Shown piece by piece: positions 48,621 to 59,514 of a DNA stretch of 64,000 nucleotides. The stretch covers positions 744,001 to 808,000 of the forward strand of contig NZ_JAKGAS010000001.1 in NCBI RefSeq assembly GCF_021532655.1, in the 5' to 3' direction. The translations under genes were made by a program, and so were the position numbers. The notes under the pieces were generated by a model. That model did not search any database. It was not told the origin of the DNA and saw only the letters and a list, made by a program, of their open reading frames with translations. Origin of the DNA: Paraglaciecola algarum (GTDB lineage Bacteria > Pseudomonadota > Gammaproteobacteria > Enterobacterales > Alteromonadaceae). How positions within the stretch are numbered: position 1 is the first letter of the stretch; each line of letters opens with the position of its first letter.

Positions 48621-49343
48621 TTAAACCTGCTCTTTTAATTCGTCTACCCACAAGGCTGTGGCACCACATACAGCTACTGGCATTACAAGAAAGTTAACAA
48701 TAGGAATTAACGAACAAATACTGACGGTTATACCAAAACTAAAAGTCTGAGACTTGTTGGCTCTTAATACTTGTTTCATCCGTCCAAAAGCAACTTTGTG
48801 GTTATCAAATGGGTAGTCGCAATATTGTATGGCCATCATCCAAGCGCTGAACAAAAACCACAATACTTGACCAATCAGCGGTAGGATAAAAAATAAGATT
48901 AAAAACCCTAAGGCTCTGGGTAAATAATAAACTAACTTGGCAAGTTCTCTACCTATGGTGCGCGGAATATCTTTGACTATATCCATTAATCCTGAATCAC
49001 CTAAACTCTGACCAGATAGATGTAGCTCTACCTTTTCAGATAACAAACCGTTAAAGGGGGCGGCTATCCAATTGGCTAAGGTGCCAAAAATCAAACCAAA
49101 TACCAAGAGGATGGTAATAAGCGCTATTGGCCAAATGATGTAACTTAAGCCTTGTTTTAACCAAGCTAACCATTGCCAGTCTGGTATTAAATCGACAATC
49201 CATACAATACTTGATTCAATCTCACCAAATAGAAAATAAAAGGCCACTGAAAATAAAATTAAATTTATCGCCAATGGAATAAAAACAAAACGTTTTAAGC
49301 CTTTGGTACGAATTAGGCTGAATCCCTGAAAAAAATAGTCCAC
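48621..49343 (-). CDS. cysZ: Sulfate transporter CysZ
   Basis: A 240-residue inner-membrane protein of the CysZ/EI24 family, which imports sulfate for cysteine synthesis. Four to five membrane segments are visible, and family segments include MDYFFQGFSLIRTKGLKRFVFIP at the start (first ~23 residues), NWIAAPFNGLLSEKVE, YYLPRALGFLILFFILPLIG and AIQYCDYPFDNHKVAFG. Length is normal. It is divergent from smc, the arrangement found in many gammaproteobacteria (cysZ next to smc/zipA/ligA). Its 3' end is partly duplicated at 47102-47146. Sulfate released by the locus's sulfatases could in principle be assimilated through it, but it is a housekeeping gene. Confidence 0.93.
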   Translation of the reverse strand: MDYFFQGFSLIRTKGLKRFVFIPLAINLILFSVAFYFLFGEIESSIVWIVDLIPDWQWLAWLKQGLSYIIWPIALITILLVFGLIFGTLANWIAAPFNGLLSEKVELHLSGQSLGDSGLMDIVKDIPRTIGRELAKLVYYLPRALGFLILFFILPLIGQVLWFLFSAWMMAIQYCDYPFDNHKVAFGRMKQVLRANKSQTFSFGITVSICSLIPIVNFLVMPVAVCGATALWVDELKEQV

Positions 49344-49535
49344 TGCACACCTTATGTGTTGAAAGAATTAGTATTAACTGTTTGAAAATACGTCATTTTA
49401 GGAAGATTAATAGAAATATTATACGTATCAAGGCGTATAGATCAAAACGCCAATTGTTACACTTGATGACTTTTGGTACATTCGTTATTCAGAATAACAA
49501 AAATATAATAATTACAGGTTGTCGTTCGCCACTTT

Positions 49536-52500
49536 ATGCGCTTAAAGAAAATTAAGTTGGCTGGGTTTAAATCATTCGTAGACCCAACCACTATTCCTTT
49601 CCCATCAGAAATGACCGCAGTTGTCGGGCCTAACGGCTGCGGCAAATCTAACGTTATTGATGCGGTGCGCTGGGTATTAGGTGAAAGTTCTGCTAAAAAT
49701 TTACGTGGCGATGCCATGACAGACGTCATATTTAATGGCTCTACGGCCCGTAAAGCGGTATCACAATGTAGCGTCGAATTAGTATTTGATAACTCATCAG
49801 GCCGAATTCAAGGTGAATTTGCTGGGTACAACGAGTTATCAGTTAAACGCATAGTCACCAAAGACGCCCAATCTAGTTACCTGTTAAACAACACTAAATG
49901 TCGTAAAAGAGATATCACTGACCTATTTTTAGGAACTGGGTTGGGGCCTCGTAGTTATGCCATTATTGAACAAGGCATGATCTCTCGCTTGATTGAATCT
50001 AAACCTCAAGAGCTTAGAGTATTTATCGAAGAAGCAGCTGGGGTATCCAAATATAAAGAGCGTAGACGAGAAACTGAAACTCGTATTCGCCATACCAAAG
50101 AAAATCTAGAGCGCCTTGAAGATGTAAGAGGGGAATTAGGTCAACAACTTGAAAAACTACAAAGACAAGCTGCCGCTGCAAAACGTTTTAAAGAGTTGAA
50201 ACAAAACGAACGTAAATATAAAGCAGAACTGGCGGCCATAAGATGGTTGAAACACAGTAATAAAATTGAGTTGTTGGAAAAAGACATAGAACAAAAGAAT
50301 TCCGAAATAGAGGAATATGTCGCACAACAAAGAGGTGAAGAAAAAGACATCACCTTGTTTAAAGAACAACAACAAGACTTTAAACAAAACATTGCAAATT
50401 ATCAGCAGCAAGCCTTTAAAGTGGGCACAGATATTACTCGCATTGAGCAAAATCAAATTCATACTAAACAAAGGCGGCAACAAGTTGAACAAGAGTTGCA
50501 GACCTTGCGCAGCTCAATTCATGAGCATGAGCTGCATCAGCAGCAATCCAATGAAAAAATAGCAGAGTTGTTCAACCAACTTGAAGTCGCGCAGCCAGAA
50601 AAAGAAATGTTAGATGAGCAAGTTGAACAATTACAATTCGCTTTAATTGAAGCCGAAGATCAGTTTATGCACTTGCAAAACCAATGGCGTACTCAAGAAC
50701 AAGAATTTAATCAACGTAAAGCCCAAGTGCAATCCTGCCATAGTAAAATTCAATCGTTAATGACCATGCAATTACGCACGCAAGACCGTATTGGCGAATT
50801 AAAAGATGAACTGAATGAAATACTTGATCAAGACTTAGAGCTAGAAATCACCTCTCACCAAGAGCATATTTTAGAATTAGAGCAACAAACGGAAGAATTA
50901 ACCAGTCAAGAGCATGAGCTAGAAGAGCAATATCAACAGGCGTTGACTGCGGTCAAAAAACTTGAGCAAGAGTCTTTTGAACATCAAGGTAAACTGCAAA
51001 CTAATAATGCTCAATTAGATGCATTACAAGCTTTGCAAGAATCTGAATTAAACTCAATTGAAACTAAAGAGCTAAGCCAGAAACTTGGTGTTGATGTTCA
51101 ATCTTGGTGGCAAAGCCTAGACATTCAAGCTGGTTGGGAAGATGCGTTTGAAACTGTTTGTCAGCAATGGCAACAAGCTTTACTTGTGAAAAATTTAGAT
51201 AACTCCTTAAACCTTGATTTCCCCACTTTAAGCAAAGAAGTTGGTGTATCTTGGATATTTGAAAGTGCTTATACTTCAAACATTCCCCAGCACAGTCTAG
51301 CCAGTAAAGTTAATGCGACATCAGTGCCTGTTTGGTTAACCCATATTTTGCTTGCGGATGATTTGCCTCAGGCACAAGCCTTGCTGTCCAATTTATCTGA
51401 GCTTCAAAGTGTGGTGACTTTGGATGGACATTGGTTAACTAGCCAATGGTTAGTTAATCCACAAAGTGATAATCAAGCCAGTGTGTTAAAACGTGCTAAC
51501 CAAATTAAAACTCTTGAACAAGAAAAGCTCAATTTAGTTAAAGCCCTGCAAGACAAACAAGTTGACCTAGAGCCAGCCAGTAATGCCTTAAATAAAGCAG
51601 ATAAATTAAGGAATAACCACAAAGAAAGCCAACAAAGCGTAACGCGTAACCAAGAGTTAACTAAAGGTAAGTTACAGTTACTTGAACAACAAAAGCAACA
51701 AAACCTAAGCAGAAACAACCGATTAAGTTTAGAGTTGAACCGACATCAAGAAACCTTACAAGACGAGCAGCAAGAATTAGAAGAGTTATCCATGCAAGCC
51801 GAAGAACTTGAGGTGGGGCTCGAAGATTTACAAGAAAACCAACTTGGTTTTGAACAAAATAAACAAGTAGAACAACAAAAAGTAAATCAATGCCGTATTA
51901 ATTTAGATGCCAGTAAAAACAAATTACATCAGCTCGCTTTAAACGTTCAGACTATTCAAAGTCAATACGATGGATTAAAAAATAATCTTTCCAGAGAAAA
52001 CCAGTTATTAACTAACTTACAAGAAAAGTTAGCTTTATTAGAAGCTGAGTCAGTGGAGTTAGCTCTTCCTTTAGAAGATCAAGAAGAGGCATTACAAGAA
52101 TTACTCGAACAAAAAGCAGAAATCGAATTATCACAAAGTTTATTAAATCAGCAATTACTTGAGGTTGAAGAAAAACTAAGCGTGGCTGAAAAAGGTCAAC
52201 AAGGTGTAACTAATAAAATTCAAGCCATGTTGACTGATTTACAAAGTATAAAGCTTGAATGTGAAGGATATCGAGTTAGAGCCAATGGTTTTGTAGAGCA
52301 GTTGCAAGAAATGCAACAAAACCTAAAACTAGTGCTCGAGTCTTTACCCACTGATGCAGACGAAAATACTTGGCAAGGTTTATTAGAAAAAACTACCGCT
52401 TCTGTAGGACGTTTAGGTGCTGTTAACCTTGCAGCCGTTGAAGAATATGAAATACAAGCACAGCGGAAACATCATTTAGATACGCAAAATGACGACCTAG

Positions 52501-53027
52501 TATCAGCTTTGGATATTTTAGAGCAAGCTATCAGAAAAATTGATAAAGAAACCCGTTCTAGGTTTAAAGAAACTTTTGAACAGGTAAACGATGATTTAAA
52601 AATGTTATTTCCTAAGGTATTTGGTGGGGGCTCGGCCTATTTAGAGCTGACAGATGATGATTTACTTGAAACTGGTGTCACTATTATGGCTAGGCCACCT
52701 GGTAAGAAAAATAGTACAATTCATCTGCTTTCGGGTGGAGAAAAAGCGCTGACCGCTTTATCATTGGTGTTTGCGATATTTAGGTTAAATCCAGCGCCAT
52801 TTTGCTTGTTAGATGAAGTCGATGCCCCACTAGATGATGCAAACGTAGGTCGTTTCTGTAAATTGGTGTCGGAAATGTCTAAAAGTGTGCAGTTTATTTA
52901 CATTACCCATAACAAAATTGCGATGGAAATGGCCACGCATTTAACTGGGGTGACAATGGCTGAGCCTGGGGTTTCTCGAATGGTAGCAGTGGATGTTGAT
53001 GAAGCGGTTGCCATTGCGCAGGCTTAA
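49536..53027 (+). CDS. smc: Chromosome segregation protein SMC
   Basis: A 1163-residue ATPase that compacts and segregates the chromosome. Walker A GPNGCGKS is at residues 31-38, followed by NVIDAVRWVLGE. Long coiled coils (~170-500 and ~660-1000) flank a hinge around 510-640. The C-terminal head carries the signature LSGGEKALTALSL and Walker B FCLLDEVDAPLDD. The Gln- and Glu-rich coils are typical of gammaproteobacterial SMC. It is the first gene of the smc-zipA-ligA set and has its own start without a strong ribosome site. No kleisin gene (scpA/scpB) is adjacent. Confidence 0.96.
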   Translation: MRLKKIKLAGFKSFVDPTTIPFPSEMTAVVGPNGCGKSNVIDAVRWVLGESSAKNLRGDAMTDVIFNGSTARKAVSQCSVELVFDNSSGRIQGEFAGYNELSVKRIVTKDAQSSYLLNNTKCRKRDITDLFLGTGLGPRSYAIIEQGMISRLIESKPQELRVFIEEAAGVSKYKERRRETETRIRHTKENLERLEDVRGELGQQLEKLQRQAAAAKRFKELKQNERKYKAELAAIRWLKHSNKIELLEKDIEQKNSEIEEYVAQQRGEEKDITLFKEQQQDFKQNIANYQQQAFKVGTDITRIEQNQIHTKQRRQQVEQELQTLRSSIHEHELHQQQSNEKIAELFNQLEVAQPEKEMLDEQVEQLQFALIEAEDQFMHLQNQWRTQEQEFNQRKAQVQSCHSKIQSLMTMQLRTQDRIGELKDELNEILDQDLELEITSHQEHILELEQQTEELTSQEHELEEQYQQALTAVKKLEQESFEHQGKLQTNNAQLDALQALQESELNSIETKELSQKLGVDVQSWWQSLDIQAGWEDAFETVCQQWQQALLVKNLDNSLNLDFPTLSKEVGVSWIFESAYTSNIPQHSLASKVNATSVPVWLTHILLADDLPQAQALLSNLSELQSVVTLDGHWLTSQWLVNPQSDNQASVLKRANQIKTLEQEKLNLVKALQDKQVDLEPASNALNKADKLRNNHKESQQSVTRNQELTKGKLQLLEQQKQQNLSRNNRLSLELNRHQETLQDEQQELEELSMQAEELEVGLEDLQENQLGFEQNKQVEQQKVNQCRINLDASKNKLHQLALNVQTIQSQYDGLKNNLSRENQLLTNLQEKLALLEAESVELALPLEDQEEALQELLEQKAEIELSQSLLNQQLLEVEEKLSVAEKGQQGVTNKIQAMLTDLQSIKLECEGYRVRANGFVEQLQEMQQNLKLVLESLPTDADENTWQGLLEKTTASVGRLGAVNLAAVEEYEIQAQRKHHLDTQNDDLVSALDILEQAIRKIDKETRSRFKETFEQVNDDLKMLFPKVFGGGSAYLELTDDDLLETGVTIMARPPGKKNSTIHLLSGGEKALTALSLVFAIFRLNPAPFCLLDEVDAPLDDANVGRFCKLVSEMSKSVQFIYITHNKIAMEMATHLTGVTMAEPGVSRMVAVDVDEAVAIAQA

Positions 53028-53160
53028 ATTTGAATATATATCCAAAACCATTGGAATTGCACGGTGGCGGCAAATAATTGAGACCCATGAGTTCAGCCAA
53101 CAGACGAGCAGTTTCAAAGGTAAGGATTTAGAAATTAACAATAATAAGAGTAAGTGCTAG

Positions 53161-54684
53161 ATGGAAGATGTATTACGGTGGTCTTTGTTAGTTATCGGTG
53201 GATGTATCATAATCGGGGTAGCTGTGCATGGTATTTGGGTATCTAGAAAAAATACTGAAAGCAAAACAAAAGATTACCCACCAGAACAAAGTTTAGAGTC
53301 AAATCTACAGGGTGATTTAGATCAAGACTCAGAGCAAAACTTTGACCAAGAGCACGATATTCAAGAATGGTCTATTGGTGATGAAGGTCAAGACCTAGAT
53401 CGCTTCCAAGAGTTTAACTTTTCTAGTATTAACATTGGCGAACAAGAACTGACTCATGAGCCAGAACAGTCTGATGACCAACAAATAGCGGCTCAAGACG
53501 ATAGTCCAATTACATCTGCAGAACAATTTGATGATCTGGGAATTGGTGCAGTAAGAGTTGTGTCTAGTTCGAAAGAACAAGCTACCAAAAGCAAATTGGA
53601 AAACGAAGGGAGCTCAGGACAAAGTGCTTCTCAAGAATCTAAAACATTGGAAGTGCCAGCCGAAAAGGAAGATAAAAGCGCTGGATCAGCTGGAAAAATT
53701 TACGCCTCTGTAGTCACGCAACCTAAACCTGAATATGCTCAAAAGTATCAATCTTTAGCTTCGGAAACCGTTGCTATTGCCAAAGAAGAAAAAATCACTG
53801 CTAATGCTTCACATCAGGGCAATGTACAAGCTACGAATCGATCTCAGCAAGAATCATCATTTAACATTAGTAAAGTGTCTAACTCTGACCTCAATCCAGC
53901 ACGTATTTCAATATCCAACCAAGACAACTACCAGGCACCAGAGCCTCCGCCGTTTTTGTTAAAGAAAGACCAAGCTTCTCAGGAGAGTATTCCTGATAAT
54001 AAAAACGTGCAAACAGATAAACCTAAGGCTCAAGCAGGCTTAAAAGAAAGTCTTTCAGAACAAGCCCGCAATTTAGTCAAACGCAAAAAGGCGGATTCAG
54101 GTCGTAAAAAGAGAGAGCCTAAAATTGCCGATGATCAAATGCGTATTGATTTTGATGAAGAGCCTATTGTTAACCCCTCAAACGAAACAAAAGTAGAACC
54201 TGAGCTGGCTAAGCAAAAACAGGGTAATCAGGAAGGAAATAAACCAAACGAATCACAGCAAGAAGTGTTAGTACTAAATGTAAAAGTTGCAGACGATTCA
54301 AGTATTCCAGGTTCGGCTTTGTTACCTATGTTGCTTACTCTAGGGTTTAAGTTTGGCGATCAAGATATATTCCATCGCCATGTCAACTCAAATGGCAAAG
54401 GGCCAGTGTTATTTAGTTTGGCCAATATGTTTAAACCCGGAAACTTTGATATTGATAATCTCGAAAATTTCACCACTCAAGGTGTATCATTATTTATGAT
54501 TTTACCAATCGAAGGTGAACCACATCAAGTGTTTAACATGATGCACAACGCAGCTCGCAAAATTGCGGATGAGTTTTCAGCACAAATTTATGATAGTAGG
54601 CGCAGCTTATTAACTAAACAAAGTTTGCAACAGTATGTAGAGAAAATTCGAGAATTTGAACGCCAACGCATATTGAACCGCTAA
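53161..54684 (+). CDS. zipA: Cell division protein ZipA
   Basis: A 507-residue inner-membrane division protein that tethers FtsZ. The N-terminal membrane anchor (WSLLVIGGCIIIGVAVHGIW, ~6-25) is followed by a long charged, Gln/Ser-rich disordered linker (~30-365). The FtsZ-binding ZipA C-terminal domain (~368-500) contains VLNVKVADDSSIPGSALLP, FGDQDIFHRHVN and LFSLANMFKPGNFD. The linker is much longer than in E. coli ZipA (~328 residues in all), which is common in Alteromonadales. Position between smc and ligA is conserved in the group. Confidence 0.95.
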   Translation: MEDVLRWSLLVIGGCIIIGVAVHGIWVSRKNTESKTKDYPPEQSLESNLQGDLDQDSEQNFDQEHDIQEWSIGDEGQDLDRFQEFNFSSINIGEQELTHEPEQSDDQQIAAQDDSPITSAEQFDDLGIGAVRVVSSSKEQATKSKLENEGSSGQSASQESKTLEVPAEKEDKSAGSAGKIYASVVTQPKPEYAQKYQSLASETVAIAKEEKITANASHQGNVQATNRSQQESSFNISKVSNSDLNPARISISNQDNYQAPEPPPFLLKKDQASQESIPDNKNVQTDKPKAQAGLKESLSEQARNLVKRKKADSGRKKREPKIADDQMRIDFDEEPIVNPSNETKVEPELAKQKQGNQEGNKPNESQQEVLVLNVKVADDSSIPGSALLPMLLTLGFKFGDQDIFHRHVNSNGKGPVLFSLANMFKPGNFDIDNLENFTTQGVSLFMILPIEGEPHQVFNMMHNAARKIADEFSAQIYDSRRSLLTKQSLQQYVEKIREFERQRILNR

Positions 54685-54749
54685 TCAGACATTATTTTTC
54701 AACGCTCTGTCTGTTATTTAACGATCTAGTTAAAGTTCTAGTTAAATAA

Positions 54750-56825
<2,076 letters not shown>

Positions 56826-56827
56826 CA

Positions 56828-57160
56828 GTGGCGTTTCTTAATCAAATATTAGGCCAATTAACTGGCCTGATTCAGCCTTATTTAAGTGAAATATCCTTAA
56901 CCATATTAGCCACTGTTTTAGTGGTTTATGGTGATGTAATCAACAAACACATCAAACGTATGATAAGCCCTTATCACTTTATTATTCGCACCATAGTTTT
57001 TGTGTTGGTTTGTGCCTTTGGGTATGGGGTGCTGTTGGTGTTTGCCAGCCCTTATGTGAAACAACTTATTCAATTTATACCTTATGTTTACCGAGGTATA
57101 GTTGTGATCAGTATCTTTTTATTATTGGGTTATTTAGCCGAGCATAGACGTTATATTTAG
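56828..57160 (+). CDS. DUF3392 membrane protein
   Basis: A 110-residue inner-membrane protein with three predicted helices (around EISLTILATVLVVYG, FIIRTIVFVLVCAFGYGVLL and YRGIVVISIFLLLGYLAEH). It matches the DUF3392 family, of unknown function, typical of Alteromonadales and Vibrionales. The GTG start lies two bases after the ligA stop, so translation is probably coupled and the protein is a regular companion of ligA. Confidence 0.85.
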   Translation: MAFLNQILGQLTGLIQPYLSEISLTILATVLVVYGDVINKHIKRMISPYHFIIRTIVFVLVCAFGYGVLLVFASPYVKQLIQFIPYVYRGIVVISIFLLLGYLAEHRRYI

Positions 57161-57314
57161 GTTTAATTAGAACCTGTTTATTGAATGAGTTCATCGATAT
57201 ATAAAATATTCATTGATATTAACCAATATTCATCTTTTTAGTCCATTAGGAATAACCAAGACTGTAGCTAACTTAGCAAATTATTGTTAAGCCAATCTAA
57301 TTAAAGGAATCATT

Positions 57315-58007
57315 ATGAGCTTGGGTAAAAAGCTAAAAACACTACGTGCTGAACATAATTTAAGTCAACCAGAATTGGCCGAAAAAATAGGTATTGAGCA
57401 ATCTTATTTGTCAAAATTGGAAAACGATAAATCTATACCATCAAATGATATTTTTAATAATATTCTGGCTACCTTTGGATTGACTATAGAAACATTCATG
57501 GCAGATATCACAGATCTAACTGTCCTTCTTACTCTTCAACAAATACCTGACATAAGACATTACCTAGCTAGTAGAAAAGAGCATAGCGAAAAGCTAAGGC
57601 GTCGATTTTTATATTTTTCAAGCTTATTAATAGTTGTAGCAACTTCACTATTTTATGCGGGATTTAGTAAATTAGTTTTCCCTGTGTTGCAATACCAATA
57701 TGAGTCAAAATGGGTGGTGTTAGAGGGTGAGCCAGATAATATTTTCAGTAATCGATTAAATAATAGAGTGAGTGGAATTTCAGAAGAGCTTAAAGCAGAA
57801 ATTCACAGCCGTACTGATGAAAAAGTGTTAATTAGCCCTGTCAACAAAGGGAGATATTTTGTCATGGAAGTAGATGGCGGTAAGAGGAAATACCACCAGA
57901 TTAATACAATAATAGTTCAGCAGCCTGTCAATGCTTGGTTACAAATATTAGGTGTCTTTTTATTTAGCGCAGGAATAATGGGGTTCATATTAGAGCGCAA
58001 GTTATAA
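57315..58007 (+). CDS. XRE-family regulator with two membrane segments
   Basis: A 230-residue protein. The N-terminal helix-turn-helix (~5-62: KLKTLRAEHNLSQPELAEKIGIEQSYLSKLEN in sequence pieces) is a standard XRE DNA-binding domain. Unusually it is followed by a membrane helix (~96-118), a ~85-residue domain likely facing the periplasm, and a second helix (~206-226). The layout suggests a one-component membrane sensor-regulator. AAAGGAA precedes the ATG. The cytochrome c gene downstream on the same strand, 176 bases away, is a possible target; no direct evidence links them. Confidence 0.85.
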   Translation: MSLGKKLKTLRAEHNLSQPELAEKIGIEQSYLSKLENDKSIPSNDIFNNILATFGLTIETFMADITDLTVLLTLQQIPDIRHYLASRKEHSEKLRRRFLYFSSLLIVVATSLFYAGFSKLVFPVLQYQYESKWVVLEGEPDNIFSNRLNNRVSGISEELKAEIHSRTDEKVLISPVNKGRYFVMEVDGGKRKYHQINTIIVQQPVNAWLQILGVFLFSAGIMGFILERKL

Positions 58008-58183
58008 GCCTCCGATTTTTAACAAATTTATAATTGTTATTATCTATCTTCACTTTTGCCTTTATGAAATTATATATGCACGTAGAAATTTAAGTGTAAA
58101 TATTGTAGCTTTAGTGTAAAAAGTAAATTCTTATCTAGTTAATAAAGTTAAAACTCCTATTGGCGTTTTATAAAGGCAATTAA

Positions 58184-59500
58184 ATGAAAAAAATTGGTTT
58201 AATCCCCTTAGTGATTACTTTGGGTATCTCAAATGTTCATGCAGATCCTCTCGATGAAACCTTACTTAAATTATCTGCTGACTCACAAGCAGTTAATGCT
58301 GGACAAGCCTTGTATGAACAAGTGTGTGCAGCTTGCCATAACAAAGACTTATCAGGTGCCACAGGTTTTAATCTAAAAGATGGCGAATGGATCCACGGTG
58401 AAGCTCCATCTCAAATATTAGCCAATATTAAACAAGGCTTTAATAGTAAAGGTATGCCAGCTTTTGGCGCCATGTTTTCAGACAAACAGCTTCAAGAAGT
58501 AGTGGCTTATATTATGTCTAAACGTGAGGGCATGGCAGACTTAAGTTATAAAATTTATCAGATGCAGGATGAGAAAGACTTCTTGGTAACTGAAGATAAA
58601 TTGGTTAAATCAGGCATGTTACCTAAGAATTTAATGGATTTTGAATTGCCTGAAGTTAAGCATTATGCCATTGAGTTTGAAGGTACCTTATATGCGCCAA
58701 AGCATGCTAGTAAATTACATATCGAGGCATGGAAATTAAATCCAACCACATTATATATAGATGGTAAAAAAGTCGAAAAACAAAATCCAAATGGTGCAAC
58801 TTGGCCTCTTAAACCAGGCAAACAACAGATTAAGTTTCAATATATAGTTGGCACAGATTTAAATAAAAGCTGGAAAAGTAATATCGCCTTATTTGTAACC
58901 ACTGAAGACTTAGGTATAAAGTTATTTGGCCTTTCTACCCGCAGTCATAAAATCATGTTAGATAAGAAAATTCATGTAACCGCTGATGATAAAGTTGTAG
59001 TGCAACGCAAGAAAATCCATAACTTACCTACCTATTCAATCTCGGTAGGTTTCCCAGAAAAAATAAACTATGCCTTTAACACTCGTAGCTGCGATTTGGT
59101 AGGACTATGGACGGGAGATTTGCTAAACGTAGGACCAAATGTAGAAAGTAGAGGAAAGGATGGCAGTATAGTGTTGGGAGATTGGTTGATAAACCAGCAG
59201 GATTCCTTTGCACTGCAATCTAAAGGTAAATGTACATATAAGAAAATGACTAATACAGGTGTACCGGCATTCTTCTTTAACCAAGACGGAGTTGATTATA
59301 AACTAACGACATCCAATATTTCGTCAAATGGGCTGAACTTAGATTACCAAGTGTTATCTACCCTAAAGTCACCTTTAGTATTTAACTTACCTAATAATGA
59401 CAAGGTAAATATTAGCAGCATCGACGGTAAGGTTAATGGAAATAGCCTAACTATTAGTCCAAATAAAACGTCTTTTTCTATTAACGTTTCAACGAAATAA
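58184..59500 (+). CDS. Exported cytochrome c protein with beta-rich C-terminal region
   Basis: A 438-residue protein with signal peptide (PLVITLGISNVHA). A single-heme cytochrome c domain carries CAACH near residues 50-54 with the distal Met region GMPAFGAMFSD and QLQEVVAYIMSKR. A PA14-like beta region (AIEFEGTLYAPKHASKLHIEA, TTLYIDGKKVEKQ, LKPGKQQIKFQYIV) follows, then ~150 residues with no recognised family. PA14-like folds often bind carbohydrate. It is 14 bases upstream of a propeller dehydrogenase-like gene, so the cytochrome probably accepts electrons from that partner. AAAGGCA precedes the start. Confidence 0.83.
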   Translation: MKKIGLIPLVITLGISNVHADPLDETLLKLSADSQAVNAGQALYEQVCAACHNKDLSGATGFNLKDGEWIHGEAPSQILANIKQGFNSKGMPAFGAMFSDKQLQEVVAYIMSKREGMADLSYKIYQMQDEKDFLVTEDKLVKSGMLPKNLMDFELPEVKHYAIEFEGTLYAPKHASKLHIEAWKLNPTTLYIDGKKVEKQNPNGATWPLKPGKQQIKFQYIVGTDLNKSWKSNIALFVTTEDLGIKLFGLSTRSHKIMLDKKIHVTADDKVVVQRKKIHNLPTYSISVGFPEKINYAFNTRSCDLVGLWTGDLLNVGPNVESRGKDGSIVLGDWLINQQDSFALQSKGKCTYKKMTNTGVPAFFFNQDGVDYKLTTSNISSNGLNLDYQVLSTLKSPLVFNLPNNDKVNISSIDGKVNGNSLTISPNKTSFSINVSTK

Positions 59501-59514
59501 CTAAGGGTAACCCT

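Noticed and set aside
48601..49343. Mobile element insertion between peroxiredoxin-like and cysZ genes
   Set aside because: No transposase, terminal inverted repeat or clean target duplication is seen; the repeat is coding sequence of cysZ, better explained by recombination.
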